Below, piece by piece: positions 45,701 through 53,491 of a stretch of 64,000 bases of DNA; the stretch's first letter is position 1, and every line of letters begins with the position of its first letter. The DNA is from Candidatus Vicinibacter affinis (GTDB lineage Bacteria > Bacteroidota > Bacteroidia > Chitinophagales > Saprospiraceae). The notes under the pieces are model-generated. The model saw nothing but the letters and a program-made list of their open reading frames with translations. It was not told the DNA's origin and searched no databases. Location: contig JADJNH010000005.1 of NCBI GenBank assembly GCA_016714365.1, positions 2,828,501 through 2,892,500 on the forward strand. The letters are read 5' to 3'. Position numbers and translations under genes: made by a program.

Positions 45701-46366
45701 CTTTGAGTTTGCTGTATCTGCACCTGAATAAGGAATACATAATGAATAAACAAGAGAATCCCCTTCCTGATCCTTTACTGAGTGGTTAAACAGAATTGGC
45801 CTGTCTCCGCAAATATAAACCGCTGGCCACTCACCAAATGTCGGACTTACATTGCAATACCTCAAAGCATCTTCCGTAATAATTACAGTATACGTTGCTC
45901 CCACTAACTCTGGATCTACGATATTAGTAATTGTTTTATTACGACAACATCTTTGATATACAAGTTGGTATCCACCGTTTCTGTAAGGAAGTGTTACATT
46001 ACCAATATATGTGGTAGTATGTACACACACATCTCCTCCTACAACTTCACATTCCGTCTTTAAAATTTCATTCAAGGTGTCATCTTTTCTGAATGGCATT
46101 TGTATTACCCCAAATTTTCCTAAGTCCCTAAGGATAACCCCATTGCCATCAAAAATACCAATATTTGCAGGATCATCAAATTCCGCCTCCGGACTTCCAT
46201 TAAAACAGTCTCTTCTTAAAGTTAACCTAACCTCATACCTATTCCCCCCCAAACATCTATAAGTCATCTCACCTCCAACAATATGACTGGCCTTAATCTC
46301 TCCCGAAACGGAAAAGAAAAATAGCATGGATATTATATACAACCAACTCTTATGATTCAACTTCAT
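42752..46366 (-). CDS. Large PKD-domain surface protein with gliding-motility-type (type B T9SS) C-terminal domain, cassette copy 1
   Basis: A 1204-residue paralogue of the protein encoded at 35316-38954. It has a signal peptide (about 1-27), the same N-terminal module (SHIVGGEMTYRCLGGNRYEV, RRDCFNG, YQRCCRN with C140/C141, NIVDPELVGATY), tandem PKD/Ig-like units with WSPPNGLSCNDCPNPIANPD-type repeats and a final CHU_C module (FISNIFSPNGDNNNDEF, YDRWGEKIFE, WDGTYKGGELPPDVYG, KKGNVTLVR). Likely exported by T9SS and surface-attached. It lies 24 nt after the OmpA-like gene and is the last gene of its cassette. Confidence 0.92.
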   Translation of the reverse strand: MKLNHKSWLYIISMLFFFSVSGEIKASHIVGGEMTYRCLGGNRYEVRLTLRRDCFNGSPEAEFDDPANIGIFDGNGVILRDLGKFGVIQMPFRKDDTLNEILKTECEVVGGDVCVHTTTYIGNVTLPYRNGGYQLVYQRCCRNKTITNIVDPELVGATYTVIITEDALRYCNVSPTFGEWPAVYICGDRPILFNHSVKDQEGDSLVYSLCIPYSGADTANSKPSTPKKPPYIPVTYKAPYGLFNLLGGFPELTIDRNTGLLKGQPNLIGQYLVGICISEYRNGRLLSQLRRDFQYNVRICTTNPVSNFDADIKVLCTEDRRVNFTSKSINAKDYTWFFDYPSPLYTSKDSITNFTYLGPGKYRVALIAKRAKDCIDTSYQDILVYDSTQLDARFDLNFGSCDDSININIVDRSFDSLLNIKNYSWEVKIGSKTYSSSQMDPKFTFIDTGQAHIRLLIESEGGCIDSLAKDFYLNRLKPQFLGDVIPICIGESTALISNPDARFKYSWSPPNGLSCNDCPNPIANPDSTTTYFVTVTDGQCEESDTLTVKVSRLLDIDIQGDTIICQDTIKLRANGGVESSIEWSDQKDFSNIIQNGDFEFSSVVKGKATFFVRAKSAANCPGSDSITVRNEKIITDVPNQFYKFCEQDTFELTLNNARPEHKLIYVWTPNTYVVSGQGTNKIKGYVPACEDQRFVINVENQYRCRAMDTIDVDIRCKPKASFRVDKNCDNTLVSFINESDQGLYTWEFGDNNSSSDINPVHNYKDTGSYIVTLRVKGECNNEITKFINVGFIKVNLNDTILSCNGDSVNINPDPDLNYKYKWTPADNLSDPDSPNPLVKVNSTTTYTVRVTDPNVADCFIERNVTVFVPPLINLRVNNDTVLCYSDTILLQAFTDAGISAKVEWLNEVGQFIGDGYKLVRSFADSQYIRAYATDLYGCTDVDSFKVIPIKTKYEIIGKKNLCPGADGFVEFIPKSNHTYKYSWSPSRFIVSGEQSDRILVKPSDTTIFYVDFENEYGCRYQDSFQVNISKFDPPLDAYADDDTIYLGQSTTLHVNGDFSGYKWVNPQGLSCIECTDPVASPLVSTLYKVTAINDDGCPGEAEVRVFVIRPNCDETDVFISNIFSPNGDNNNDEFRIRSNFLDQVELYVYDRWGEKIFETKDKNFWWDGTYKGGELPPDVYGYYFKVVCVDGQTYFKKGNVTLVR

Positions 46367-46390
46367 ATTATAAGATTTCTTTCAACTTAA

Positions 46391-48856
46391 TTATAATTTT
46401 CCTCGATCATCAACGCCCTTAAGAATTTCCAGAATTTCAACTCTTCGCTCATACGCGGCCTTCAAACTGTATATTGAATTTCGGGTATCTTCAAGACTAT
46501 CACTTACATCATTCCCTGACATGGATTCTCCAAAAGGTATTTCTTTTATTTTTAAACTTTGTGATTTTATAAAAGGATGAAATGAAGAATTATTATAGGT
46601 GTCAAATTCATTTCGTATTGAATTGACCCTTCTAGAAGATAGCTTTTGGTTATAATCAGACTTGGCTCTTGGCGATGCATATCCCTTTAAGAATATATCA
46701 ATGTCGTGCCCTTCTTCCAAAATAATCTGTAATTTATCCATAAAAATTTCAAGCTTATCTCCGTTTGCTTTTACTCCTTTCTCAAAAAATGTATCAATTT
46801 CTAATATTGTTTTTTCTTTAATCGGTCCTTTCAAAATATGAGTAAATTCATAAGTGTATTTACCTTTCTTTGCTACATAATCATTATAAATTTTCGAAAA
46901 CAACACATTGGTGGTGTCTGAATCCGATCGAGGGTTGGGCATATCATTATCAAAAAAGAGTCTAATTGGTAGCAGCTTTCTCAATTCAGCAATTGCACTG
47001 AGTTCCAAAAACATTTTTCTGTTCAGTAACTTTTCTGCAGCAGTTTCTTTAGCAGAAATAGTGATCATATCGGATTCATACTTCTTTTTGGATGCTAAAA
47101 GTTTATAATTTCTTCCCTTTAATAATTCAAAATTGAAAAAATTACTATCAGGATTGGTCATCTCCCTTAAAAGTTCATTCTTATCAGTATCCCATAATTC
47201 AACTTTCACTCCTTTAAGCCAAGCATTTGTTGTGCGTTCAAAAGTTAGCACATTCAATTGTTTCCTTTCTATTAAAAATATCTCTCGTTTTATTTGATCG
47301 AAATTTGGTAAATCAATGGTGGTAAGTTTGATGGAGTCACTTTCATACCCATCTCTTGACGCTATTATCTTATAATTTCTACCTTCAACAAGTTTAAAAT
47401 TGAATTGTGACCGGTCGTCTAAGTTAAGAGAAGTAATCAAGCTATCCGATTCCGTTACATCTATTAACTGCAATTTTACGCCTGTTAATTCAAGAGAATC
47501 AAATGCATCCTTTGTTATTACCAAGAGCTCGACAGTTGCAGGTGTAATATTTACTTTATAAATATCAAAACAACAAGCCTGAAGTAATTCATCGACATAA
47601 GCTGACCCAGGTTTATTTGACACAAGGTATGCAGACTTTTCATTTGTCATCGTACTGTAACTTAGTTCGTCATAGCTTGAGTTAATTGATGGTCCTAGAT
47701 TAACAACTTTGAGTGAATCCTTTCCTTTCCAACTATACTTAAAAACATCTAATCCGCCAAACCCATTATGATAATTGCTACTGAAGTAAAGGCTCTTTGA
47801 TTTGGTTGAATAATAAGGTGAATATTCATCACCAGGAGTATTTATTATTTCCAGATTTTCTGCAGCAGAACAACTTCCATCATCCCTGATTAAAACAGTG
47901 TATACATCATATCCACCTTTTCCATCTGGTCGATTACTGGCAAAGTACAATCGATCCAAGCCCGTAAGGTTGTCTTTAACAATACTTGCCTGTGTCGATG
48001 AATAATTTTTCTGATTTACTTCTTCAGGAAATTTTATTGGCCTACTCCATTTTCCATTTTCGAATACCTTGAAATACAACTCACATTCAATATTAGTAGT
48101 ACCCTCTTTGTAATTACATTGACTGTAAATGAATTTTGTCCGATCTGAAGAAAAACTTGGATTTGCAACAAAGGTATTTGCTTCAATTAGGCCTGTCTCA
48201 AGAGTATCAGTTACCCCACTTTTTTCATTATACTTGAATATTTTACCTTTAGGTTTTCCTTTAGACGATGATTTGAATTTTGGATCCATTCTCAATCCTG
48301 AAAAATACAAATCCCCTCTTGAAGCCATAGGGCCCGATTCACTTTCTTTGGTATTAACTCCACCCTCCATTTTTTTCATCTTAATTAATGGATCCTTGGT
48401 ATTCAGATGACTCTTAGCCCACCTTACTTGGTCAAGACGATGTTGTGAAAGAATGTGATTAATTTCTTCTTCTTCTGATTTTGCCAAGTAGGCCTGGTAG
48501 GAAACCAAAGCTTCCGTATATCGACCCTGGCTGTATTGTAATTCAGCTAAATAAAAATCAATTTCTGGATGTCGTTCCTCAAAATCTGACTTTAAAAGAG
48601 CCTTAAAATGGGATTCAGCTTTTGAATATGCGTTTAAGGCCATTGCTGATTTCCCTGCTAGAAAATGCAAGGTATCTTCACTTAATTTATACTTCAATGC
48701 CTCGCCAATTAAATAATAAGCTTCATAATGGTTGTCCTCCTGAATATTTTCGGTAATTGGCACCCAATATGATTGAAATGAAGGATAATTCTGACCATAG
48801 GAAATGCTACCATAAATGCACGTAAAAATATAAAGTAAAATTATTTTGTTGGGCAC
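46391..48856 (-). CDS. TPR / PD40 beta-propeller / OmpA-like anchor protein, cassette copy 1
   Basis: Two GTG starts are possible: 48889 (832 residues, overlapping the porin gene) or 48856 (821 residues). The second gives a compact signal peptide (PNKIILLYIFTCIYGSISYG) and the same short gap to the porin gene as in copy 2, so it is preferred. The domain order matches copy 2: TPR (about 50-150), PD40 blades (about 170-410), regulatory-like repeats (about 430-620) and the variant OmpA-like domain with FFDND near 635 and KGYASP near 724, exactly 89 residues apart as in copy 2. Probable peptidoglycan-side anchor of the export porin. Confidence 0.9.
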   Translation of the reverse strand: MPNKIILLYIFTCIYGSISYGQNYPSFQSYWVPITENIQEDNHYEAYYLIGEALKYKLSEDTLHFLAGKSAMALNAYSKAESHFKALLKSDFEERHPEIDFYLAELQYSQGRYTEALVSYQAYLAKSEEEEINHILSQHRLDQVRWAKSHLNTKDPLIKMKKMEGGVNTKESESGPMASRGDLYFSGLRMDPKFKSSSKGKPKGKIFKYNEKSGVTDTLETGLIEANTFVANPSFSSDRTKFIYSQCNYKEGTTNIECELYFKVFENGKWSRPIKFPEEVNQKNYSSTQASIVKDNLTGLDRLYFASNRPDGKGGYDVYTVLIRDDGSCSAAENLEIINTPGDEYSPYYSTKSKSLYFSSNYHNGFGGLDVFKYSWKGKDSLKVVNLGPSINSSYDELSYSTMTNEKSAYLVSNKPGSAYVDELLQACCFDIYKVNITPATVELLVITKDAFDSLELTGVKLQLIDVTESDSLITSLNLDDRSQFNFKLVEGRNYKIIASRDGYESDSIKLTTIDLPNFDQIKREIFLIERKQLNVLTFERTTNAWLKGVKVELWDTDKNELLREMTNPDSNFFNFELLKGRNYKLLASKKKYESDMITISAKETAAEKLLNRKMFLELSAIAELRKLLPIRLFFDNDMPNPRSDSDTTNVLFSKIYNDYVAKKGKYTYEFTHILKGPIKEKTILEIDTFFEKGVKANGDKLEIFMDKLQIILEEGHDIDIFLKGYASPRAKSDYNQKLSSRRVNSIRNEFDTYNNSSFHPFIKSQSLKIKEIPFGESMSGNDVSDSLEDTRNSIYSLKAAYERRVEILEILKGVDDRGKL

Positions 48857-48873
48857 AGTCAAATTATTTAATA

Positions 48874-49881
48874 TTAATAAATAGGGCACTTTTTATAGAT
48901 ACCTATAGGCTTTACACCTTTAAAAACGTATTGCACAGCCAATTCAGGCCCCCCTCTTTTATTTGTTGCTGATTTAAATGCAGAAGTATTCATGTCATAA
49001 CTTCCTGAGATTAACCAATTTTTCCACTCAATACCTAAATTGGGTATAATTGCGTCATCTACTCTAACATTACATCCCAAGAGTACATTTAAAACTTGCC
49101 CTGGAGTGCGGTTCAAATAAATTCTCACCATTCCGGAACCCAGCATTTCTTTATAATCTGCTTGCGATTGATAATTTGCGCCGATTATTAAATCCAAAAA
49201 TCCTCCAACTCCAATATTCAATTGCCCTGAACCGGAATATCTATAAGGTAATAGAGATTTAGTGCCGTTTGCTGAATAAAAACTTTGATTGGGTTTGTTT
49301 AAATGAAATATGGCCCCATTAATCATTATTCTGGACCTTTTGGTTAAAGCAAATTCATATAATCCCCCAGCCCCAAGATCCAAAAAGAAATCTCCACTGG
49401 TGGCATAAGTCTCTCTAGAAGAAACTTTTGGATCGAATCTATCTCCTATCCATTGGACGTCCCACCTTAATTTTTCAGTCCCTAATCTTCTCTGAGCTAT
49501 AGAAGGACTTATCCCAACATTCGCAAAGTGGCGTTTACCAAATAACCTGGAATAACCAATATTAGGAAGGAGTTTACTCATATTTAGTTTAGAGTCTCCT
49601 GCTTTATCATAATCCAAACCAAACCCAAGATTGATTTGACCTCCATTATTAGGTAAATTAATCTTAGTATCATATAATAAACTTACCGTCATATAAGGGA
49701 CAGGAACCGAAAGCCACTGATTGCGATAATTTACAGTCAAACGGTGGTCACCATCAAAATGTCCTATTAAAGCCGGCGAAAGGTTGTGGTAATTGTAATA
49801 GTATTGAGAAAAATGAACATCCTGGGCTTGAAGTCCTATCCAACCTACCATAAATACCCACAAAAAACATTTATTCAACAT
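48874..49881 (-). CDS. PorP/SprF family type IX secretion outer-membrane protein, cassette copy 1
   Basis: From the ATG at 49881 the protein has 335 residues and a good signal peptide (MLNKCFLWVFMVGWIGLQA) followed by QDVHFSQYYYNYHNLSPALI. The frame extends upstream to a TTG at 49956, but that adds 25 unlikely residues. The beta-barrel body (LTVNYRNQW, GGPELAVQYVFKGVKP) parallels copy 2. It should help export and hold the PKD protein encoded two genes downstream. A TACCTTTG box at 49967-49974 fits the shorter start. Confidence 0.93.
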   Translation of the reverse strand: MLNKCFLWVFMVGWIGLQAQDVHFSQYYYNYHNLSPALIGHFDGDHRLTVNYRNQWLSVPVPYMTVSLLYDTKINLPNNGGQINLGFGLDYDKAGDSKLNMSKLLPNIGYSRLFGKRHFANVGISPSIAQRRLGTEKLRWDVQWIGDRFDPKVSSRETYATSGDFFLDLGAGGLYEFALTKRSRIMINGAIFHLNKPNQSFYSANGTKSLLPYRYSGSGQLNIGVGGFLDLIIGANYQSQADYKEMLGSGMVRIYLNRTPGQVLNVLLGCNVRVDDAIIPNLGIEWKNWLISGSYDMNTSAFKSATNKRGGPELAVQYVFKGVKPIGIYKKCPIY

Positions 49882-49966
49882 AAAATCATGTTTATTAAAT
49901 TCAAAATAAAGGGAAGATGGAAATCCGAAAAATGGGATCTTGGTCGGGAAATTCAATTGTGTTGTT

Positions 49967-49974
49967 CAAAGGTA
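49967..49974 (-). promoter_or_regulatory. -7 box for the copy 1 surface-protein cassette
   Basis: The minus strand reads TACCTTTG, fitting TAnnTTTG, about 85 nt upstream of the ATG at 49881. No exact -33 TTTG seen. Confidence 0.45.
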
Positions 49975-50232
49975 CAAAATTATTCATAATTCACATATAT
50001 AATAAAGTTTTATATGAAAAATATCTATACAACCAAACAAGTAAAATTTCTAACCATCTGAATTTCTGTAACTTAATACAATGATTAATTAAAATTAATC
50101 AAAAAATAAATTTAATAAAGCAATCTTATTTGTGTCAAATTCAAATCATTTCATCCTCCTTTTGAAACTCTGTTATTAAATCAACAAATAGCTGGAAAAG
50201 CTTTTTATCATTGGCATGAACCTTTAGTGTGG

Positions 50233-50240
50233 TATTTTTG
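50233..50240 (+). promoter_or_regulatory. -7 box for the DUF7009/fdhD/mobA operon
   Basis: TATTTTTG with an ATTG 19 bp upstream (50210-50213) as a weak -33 box. The ATG at 50258 is 17 nt beyond, so the leader is only about 10 nt. Confidence 0.5.
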
Positions 50241-50257
50241 TAATAATTACAAAATCA

Positions 50258-50641
50258 ATGAAACTCAGGTTTAACACAAATTCAATTAGATTCCGTCTTA
50301 GCAAGGAGGATATAGATTGTCTGAATAATTCAAAATTAGTCAGTGTTTCAATTCCATTTGGCCCGAAAAGTGGGGATAATTTTTCTTACTCAATTATTCA
50401 GACTAAAGGCTCCAAAATTGATCTTAGCTATGCAAATAATCATTTAAGACTGTTTATCCCTCAACAACTTGCAGATGATTGGATTCTGTCCGAAAAAGTT
50501 GGTTTCAGTGAAAGATTCTCCTTGAGCCAGGAATGTGAACTTTTCATCCTGGTTGAGAAAGATTTCCAATGTCTCCAACCAAGAGAATTTGAAGATGAGA
50601 CATTAAACTTTCCGAATCCATTGGCTAACAGGCTATTGTAA
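50258..50641 (+). CDS. DUF7009-like protein of the molybdenum operon
   Basis: A 127-residue soluble protein beginning MKLRFNTNSIRFRLSKEDID. The pattern of a basic N-terminal strand (NSIRFRLSKEDI), central SYSIIQ and C-terminal LVEKDFQCL plus a short acidic tail with NPLANR recalls DUF7009, a small Bacteroidota family that I recall near molybdenum-cofactor genes; the assignment is from memory. It is 1 nt before fdhD and two genes before mobA, so a role linked to molybdoenzyme maturation is inferred. No catalytic residues stand out. Confidence 0.7.
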   Translation: MKLRFNTNSIRFRLSKEDIDCLNNSKLVSVSIPFGPKSGDNFSYSIIQTKGSKIDLSYANNHLRLFIPQQLADDWILSEKVGFSERFSLSQECELFILVEKDFQCLQPREFEDETLNFPNPLANRLL

Positions 50642-50642
50642 C

Positions 50643-51494
50643 ATGTCTGCTTTGGAAATTAATAAAAAAGCAATTATTTATTGGGAGAATGGCCTTTCAA
50701 CCCAAAAGTATGATAACGTTGCGGCAGAAGAGCCTTTAGAAATTATAGTTAGGTTAAAATTAGAAAACAGAACTGTTTTCAAGACCATTTCAATAACAAT
50801 GAGAACCCCTGGTCAGGATGAGCAACTTGCTCTTGGCTTTCTTTTTAATGAAGGAATCATTGATTCAAAATTTGACGTACTTTCTATTGACCAAAGAATG
50901 AATTGTTCAGGTGATGATATTACTCATCAATCAATAATTTTTGAACTGAATCCCAAATTGAACAATAGAATTGTAAATTTGAATCGACACTTTTACACCT
51001 CTTCTAGTTGCGGAGTTTGTGGAAAAACAGCTATTGATCTAGCCATGACTAATAGTCACTTTATTCCAAAGAAACTTCCGGGGGCTATAAACCCATTTAC
51101 ATTGGGGCAGCTTCCTGAAATATTGAAAAAAGAACAAAAGTTATTTCATCTAACAGGTGGAATTCATGCCTGTGGTGTTTTTGACTTAGATCATAATTTG
51201 ATTTTCTTTGCTGAAGATGTTGGTCGTCACAATGCATTAGATAAAGTTGCAGGATGGTGTCTCAAAAATGAAACTATACCATTGTCTGAACATATATTGA
51301 TACTCTCTGGCCGTGCAAGCTTTGAGTTAGTTCAAAAAGCAATGTGTTTAGGAATTCCTATAATCTGTTCAGTGGGTGCTCCAAGTTCTTTAGCAATCGA
51401 ATTAGCTGAAAGTCTTGGATTGACTTTAGTGGGATTTTTGAAAAACAATAAAATGAATATTTACTCAGCTGCCTATCGAATTGATTTAACCTAA
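50643..51494 (+). CDS. fdhD: Formate dehydrogenase accessory sulfurtransferase FdhD
   Basis: A 283-residue protein with TMRTPGQDEQLALGFLFNEGI, the sulfur-carrying CGVCGK motif (C123, C126), GGIHACGVF, EDVGRHNALDKVAGW and LSGRASFELVQKA, all FdhD hallmarks. It moves sulfur from a cysteine desulfurase to the molybdenum/tungsten bis-pterin cofactor of formate-dehydrogenase-like enzymes. The gene lies between a DUF7009-like gene and mobA with 1-nt gaps. No molybdoenzyme is in the window, so its client is encoded elsewhere. Confidence 0.95.
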   Translation: MSALEINKKAIIYWENGLSTQKYDNVAAEEPLEIIVRLKLENRTVFKTISITMRTPGQDEQLALGFLFNEGIIDSKFDVLSIDQRMNCSGDDITHQSIIFELNPKLNNRIVNLNRHFYTSSSCGVCGKTAIDLAMTNSHFIPKKLPGAINPFTLGQLPEILKKEQKLFHLTGGIHACGVFDLDHNLIFFAEDVGRHNALDKVAGWCLKNETIPLSEHILILSGRASFELVQKAMCLGIPIICSVGAPSSLAIELAESLGLTLVGFLKNNKMNIYSAAYRIDLT

Positions 51495-51495
51495 T

Positions 51496-52059
51496 ATGAT
51501 TGGAATTGTATTGTGTGGTGGGTTAAGCTCAAGACTTGGATTCGACAAAATGAATATCCAAAAAGGAAATAAACCATTATTTCAGTGGTGGAAAAATATG
51601 CTGAACCCTATTTGTTCAAATGTTTATATTTCATGTACATTGGAACAAAAACTCAAGTATAAAATTAAAAATGCGATTTTGGATGAAGAATTAAATCAAG
51701 GCCCCATGTCTGGAATTATAACCGGAATAAAGAAATTCCCTACAGAATCAATATTAGTTGTAGCATGTGACCTTGTAAATCTGAATGAAGACAATATCAA
51801 AACATTATCAACATTAAGAGATAAAAACAAAATGGCAACTTGCTACCTAAATAACGAAAACAATTTACCCTTTCCGCTTTTCACTGTTTATGAGAATAAA
51901 ATTTTTAGTATGCTTTTAAATGAATACTATAATGGTCGCAAATCTGCATTAGATGTCTTATTAAAAAGCGAAATAAACATAATTAATAATAATATAAATC
52001 TAAAAGGGATCAATACCACAGCAGATTTATTAGAATATCAGAACAGCCTCAATTGCTAA
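51496..52059 (+). CDS. mobA: Molybdenum cofactor guanylyltransferase MobA
   Basis: A 187-residue nucleotidyltransferase with the N-terminal GTP loop CGGLSSRLGFDK (residues 7-18), LDEELNQGPMSGI and VVACDLVNL (metal-binding Asp). It attaches GMP to molybdopterin to make the bis-MGD cofactor of DMSO-reductase-family enzymes. The C-terminal half is more diverged (NNENNLPFPLFTVYEN), as is common in this phylum. Last gene of the operon with fdhD. Confidence 0.9.
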   Translation: MIGIVLCGGLSSRLGFDKMNIQKGNKPLFQWWKNMLNPICSNVYISCTLEQKLKYKIKNAILDEELNQGPMSGIITGIKKFPTESILVVACDLVNLNEDNIKTLSTLRDKNKMATCYLNNENNLPFPLFTVYENKIFSMLLNEYYNGRKSALDVLLKSEINIINNNINLKGINTTADLLEYQNSLNC

Positions 52060-52136
52060 TCCCAATCTTTATTATCAATTGCAAAAACCTGAAGAATCAC
52101 CTTAAGTTTTATAATTCGAACAGAGACTGAAAAAAA

Positions 52137-53138
52137 CTACTTTGAATAAAGAACTAAAATGAACGTTTGGCTTGTCAACCTAATTATTCTCTTATATGTA
52201 GGCATACCAGTTGATTCCAACCAAATAAAATAAAGGTGCTTCATTAATTTGGGTAAATACTCTATGAATTTATCGATTTCGGTCTGCCGCCTATCCAATT
52301 GTCTTTTTAAAAAACGTGAGATCATTTGATTTGCAAGTGGAATAAGAACAACAAACCAAAATATTAGAATGACTAATGTCCTCAAAAGATAACCCAGAAC
52401 AAAATATAAATTATTGTGCTCTGGCACAAAATACGTAAAAACTGAGATAATAAACAAAAGGATAAAAACAAAGTAGTAAATCTTATTATTAGAAGAAAAC
52501 TTTATTGGCTCATCAAATTCACCGTATAATTCTTTCAAATCAATTAAATCATGATCGGTGACTCTATTATTATTTTTCCACAATCGAAAGATTAATATCG
52601 AAACTAATAATGCAGAAATTGAATAAATCGTAAAATAAAAGCCAAGTAAATAAATACTTCCATTAAATATTTTCAAATTGAAAATTTTTAAAAGGGTCTT
52701 GTTTACAAAAATATCCAATGCCCCCCATAAATTCATTCCATAAAAAACTGTAAGTGTGATGACTTTTTGAAAGGCTGACTCTAGGAAAGAAATTAAAGTA
52801 ACAAAAAAAATAGAAAACCAATTTATGGAAAAAATAGAATACACTAGAATAGATAAAAAAGCCTGAAAACAAATAGCCAAGTAAGCGGTAGGTGGAGTGT
52901 GAGGACTTAATAAAATCTTTATAATGGCTACTTGCAATAAACTAGTAAGTATTGTTTTAACCGGCGACTTTGAATAAAAGAAGATAAAAGTTAAAATACT
53001 AACGGAGAATCCATTCAATATAATTCCTGAAAATGGAATTTTGAAAGCGTGTAAAAATCCACCCAATCCAGATTCAACTAAACCCCACAATGCAGTCAAT
53101 CTAAAAAGAATATTATGCCGATTTTCTTCCGAAAGCAT
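52137..53138 (-). CDS. Polytopic membrane protein of unknown function, downstream of gldC
   Basis: A 333-residue protein from the ATG at 53138, with about seven or eight hydrophobic spans (near residues 15-55, 60-80, 85-130, 165-188, 219-240, 245-275) and a charged C-terminal tail with FLKRQLDRRQTEIDKFIEYL. The HTPPTAYLAICFQAFLS segment between helices suggests an ion- or substrate-binding loop, but I do not recognise the family. It starts 9 nt after gldC and is probably the last gene of a TonB-receptor/DUF4249/gldC operon. Confidence 0.65.
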   Translation of the reverse strand: MLSEENRHNILFRLTALWGLVESGLGGFLHAFKIPFSGIILNGFSVSILTFIFFYSKSPVKTILTSLLQVAIIKILLSPHTPPTAYLAICFQAFLSILVYSIFSINWFSIFFVTLISFLESAFQKVITLTVFYGMNLWGALDIFVNKTLLKIFNLKIFNGSIYLLGFYFTIYSISALLVSILIFRLWKNNNRVTDHDLIDLKELYGEFDEPIKFSSNNKIYYFVFILLFIISVFTYFVPEHNNLYFVLGYLLRTLVILIFWFVVLIPLANQMISRFLKRQLDRRQTEIDKFIEYLPKLMKHLYFIWLESTGMPTYKRIIRLTSQTFILVLYSK

Positions 53139-53147
53139 CAAAAAGAA

Positions 53148-53489
53148 CTAATTACCTGGAGATATAATTTCAGTCCGCTCTCCAAAATAATGAACAAACT
53201 GCTTAAATTCTCCTGCTAATTGAACATTATTTGTAGATTTTAAATAAGTATCGCTAAGAGCATTTAATGTTTGAAACATAAATCTATCCATTTCAACTAC
53301 TTGCATTTCCTTGGTCCACAAATCAAGCTTGAGCGTATCCAAACTATCTTTTTCGAAAATTGACAGTAAAATTCCTTTTGCAGGAGAAAGTGATTCAGCT
53401 CCTGCATCCTGCGCACTCCATTCAATTTCTGAGGGAATATTTTCCTGATCCAGGGTAACCCTAATAAGAATTTCAGACTTCTTTTCCAT
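53148..53489 (-). CDS. gldC: Gliding motility protein GldC
   Basis: A 113-residue soluble protein: SEILIRVTLDQENIPSEIEW at the N-terminus, then SPAKGILLSIFEKDSLDTLK, LDLWTKEMQVVEMDRFM and FGERTEI near the end, the known GldC pattern. In Flavobacterium johnsoniae it supports gliding, though it is not strictly required; its exact role is unknown. The gene sits between a DUF4249 lipoprotein and a membrane protein, 2 nt after the former, apart from the T9SS cassettes 3 kb away. Confidence 0.92.
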   Translation of the reverse strand: MEKKSEILIRVTLDQENIPSEIEWSAQDAGAESLSPAKGILLSIFEKDSLDTLKLDLWTKEMQVVEMDRFMFQTLNALSDTYLKSTNNVQLAGEFKQFVHYFGERTEIISPGN

Positions 53490-53491
53490 AT

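Larger units (their letters stand above)
49882..50257. other. Divergent intergenic region with promoters to both sides
   Basis: A 376-bp AT-rich stretch without a convincing gene. It contains the minus-strand -7 box for the surface-protein cassettes (49967-49974) and the plus-strand -7 box for the molybdenum-related operon (50233-50240). Nothing else stands out. Confidence 0.6.

Noticed and set aside
48857..48889. Upstream GTG start for the copy 1 anchor protein overlapping the porin gene
   Set aside because: The internal GTG at 48856 gives a better signal peptide and a gap equal to that in copy 2; the longer form is not excluded.
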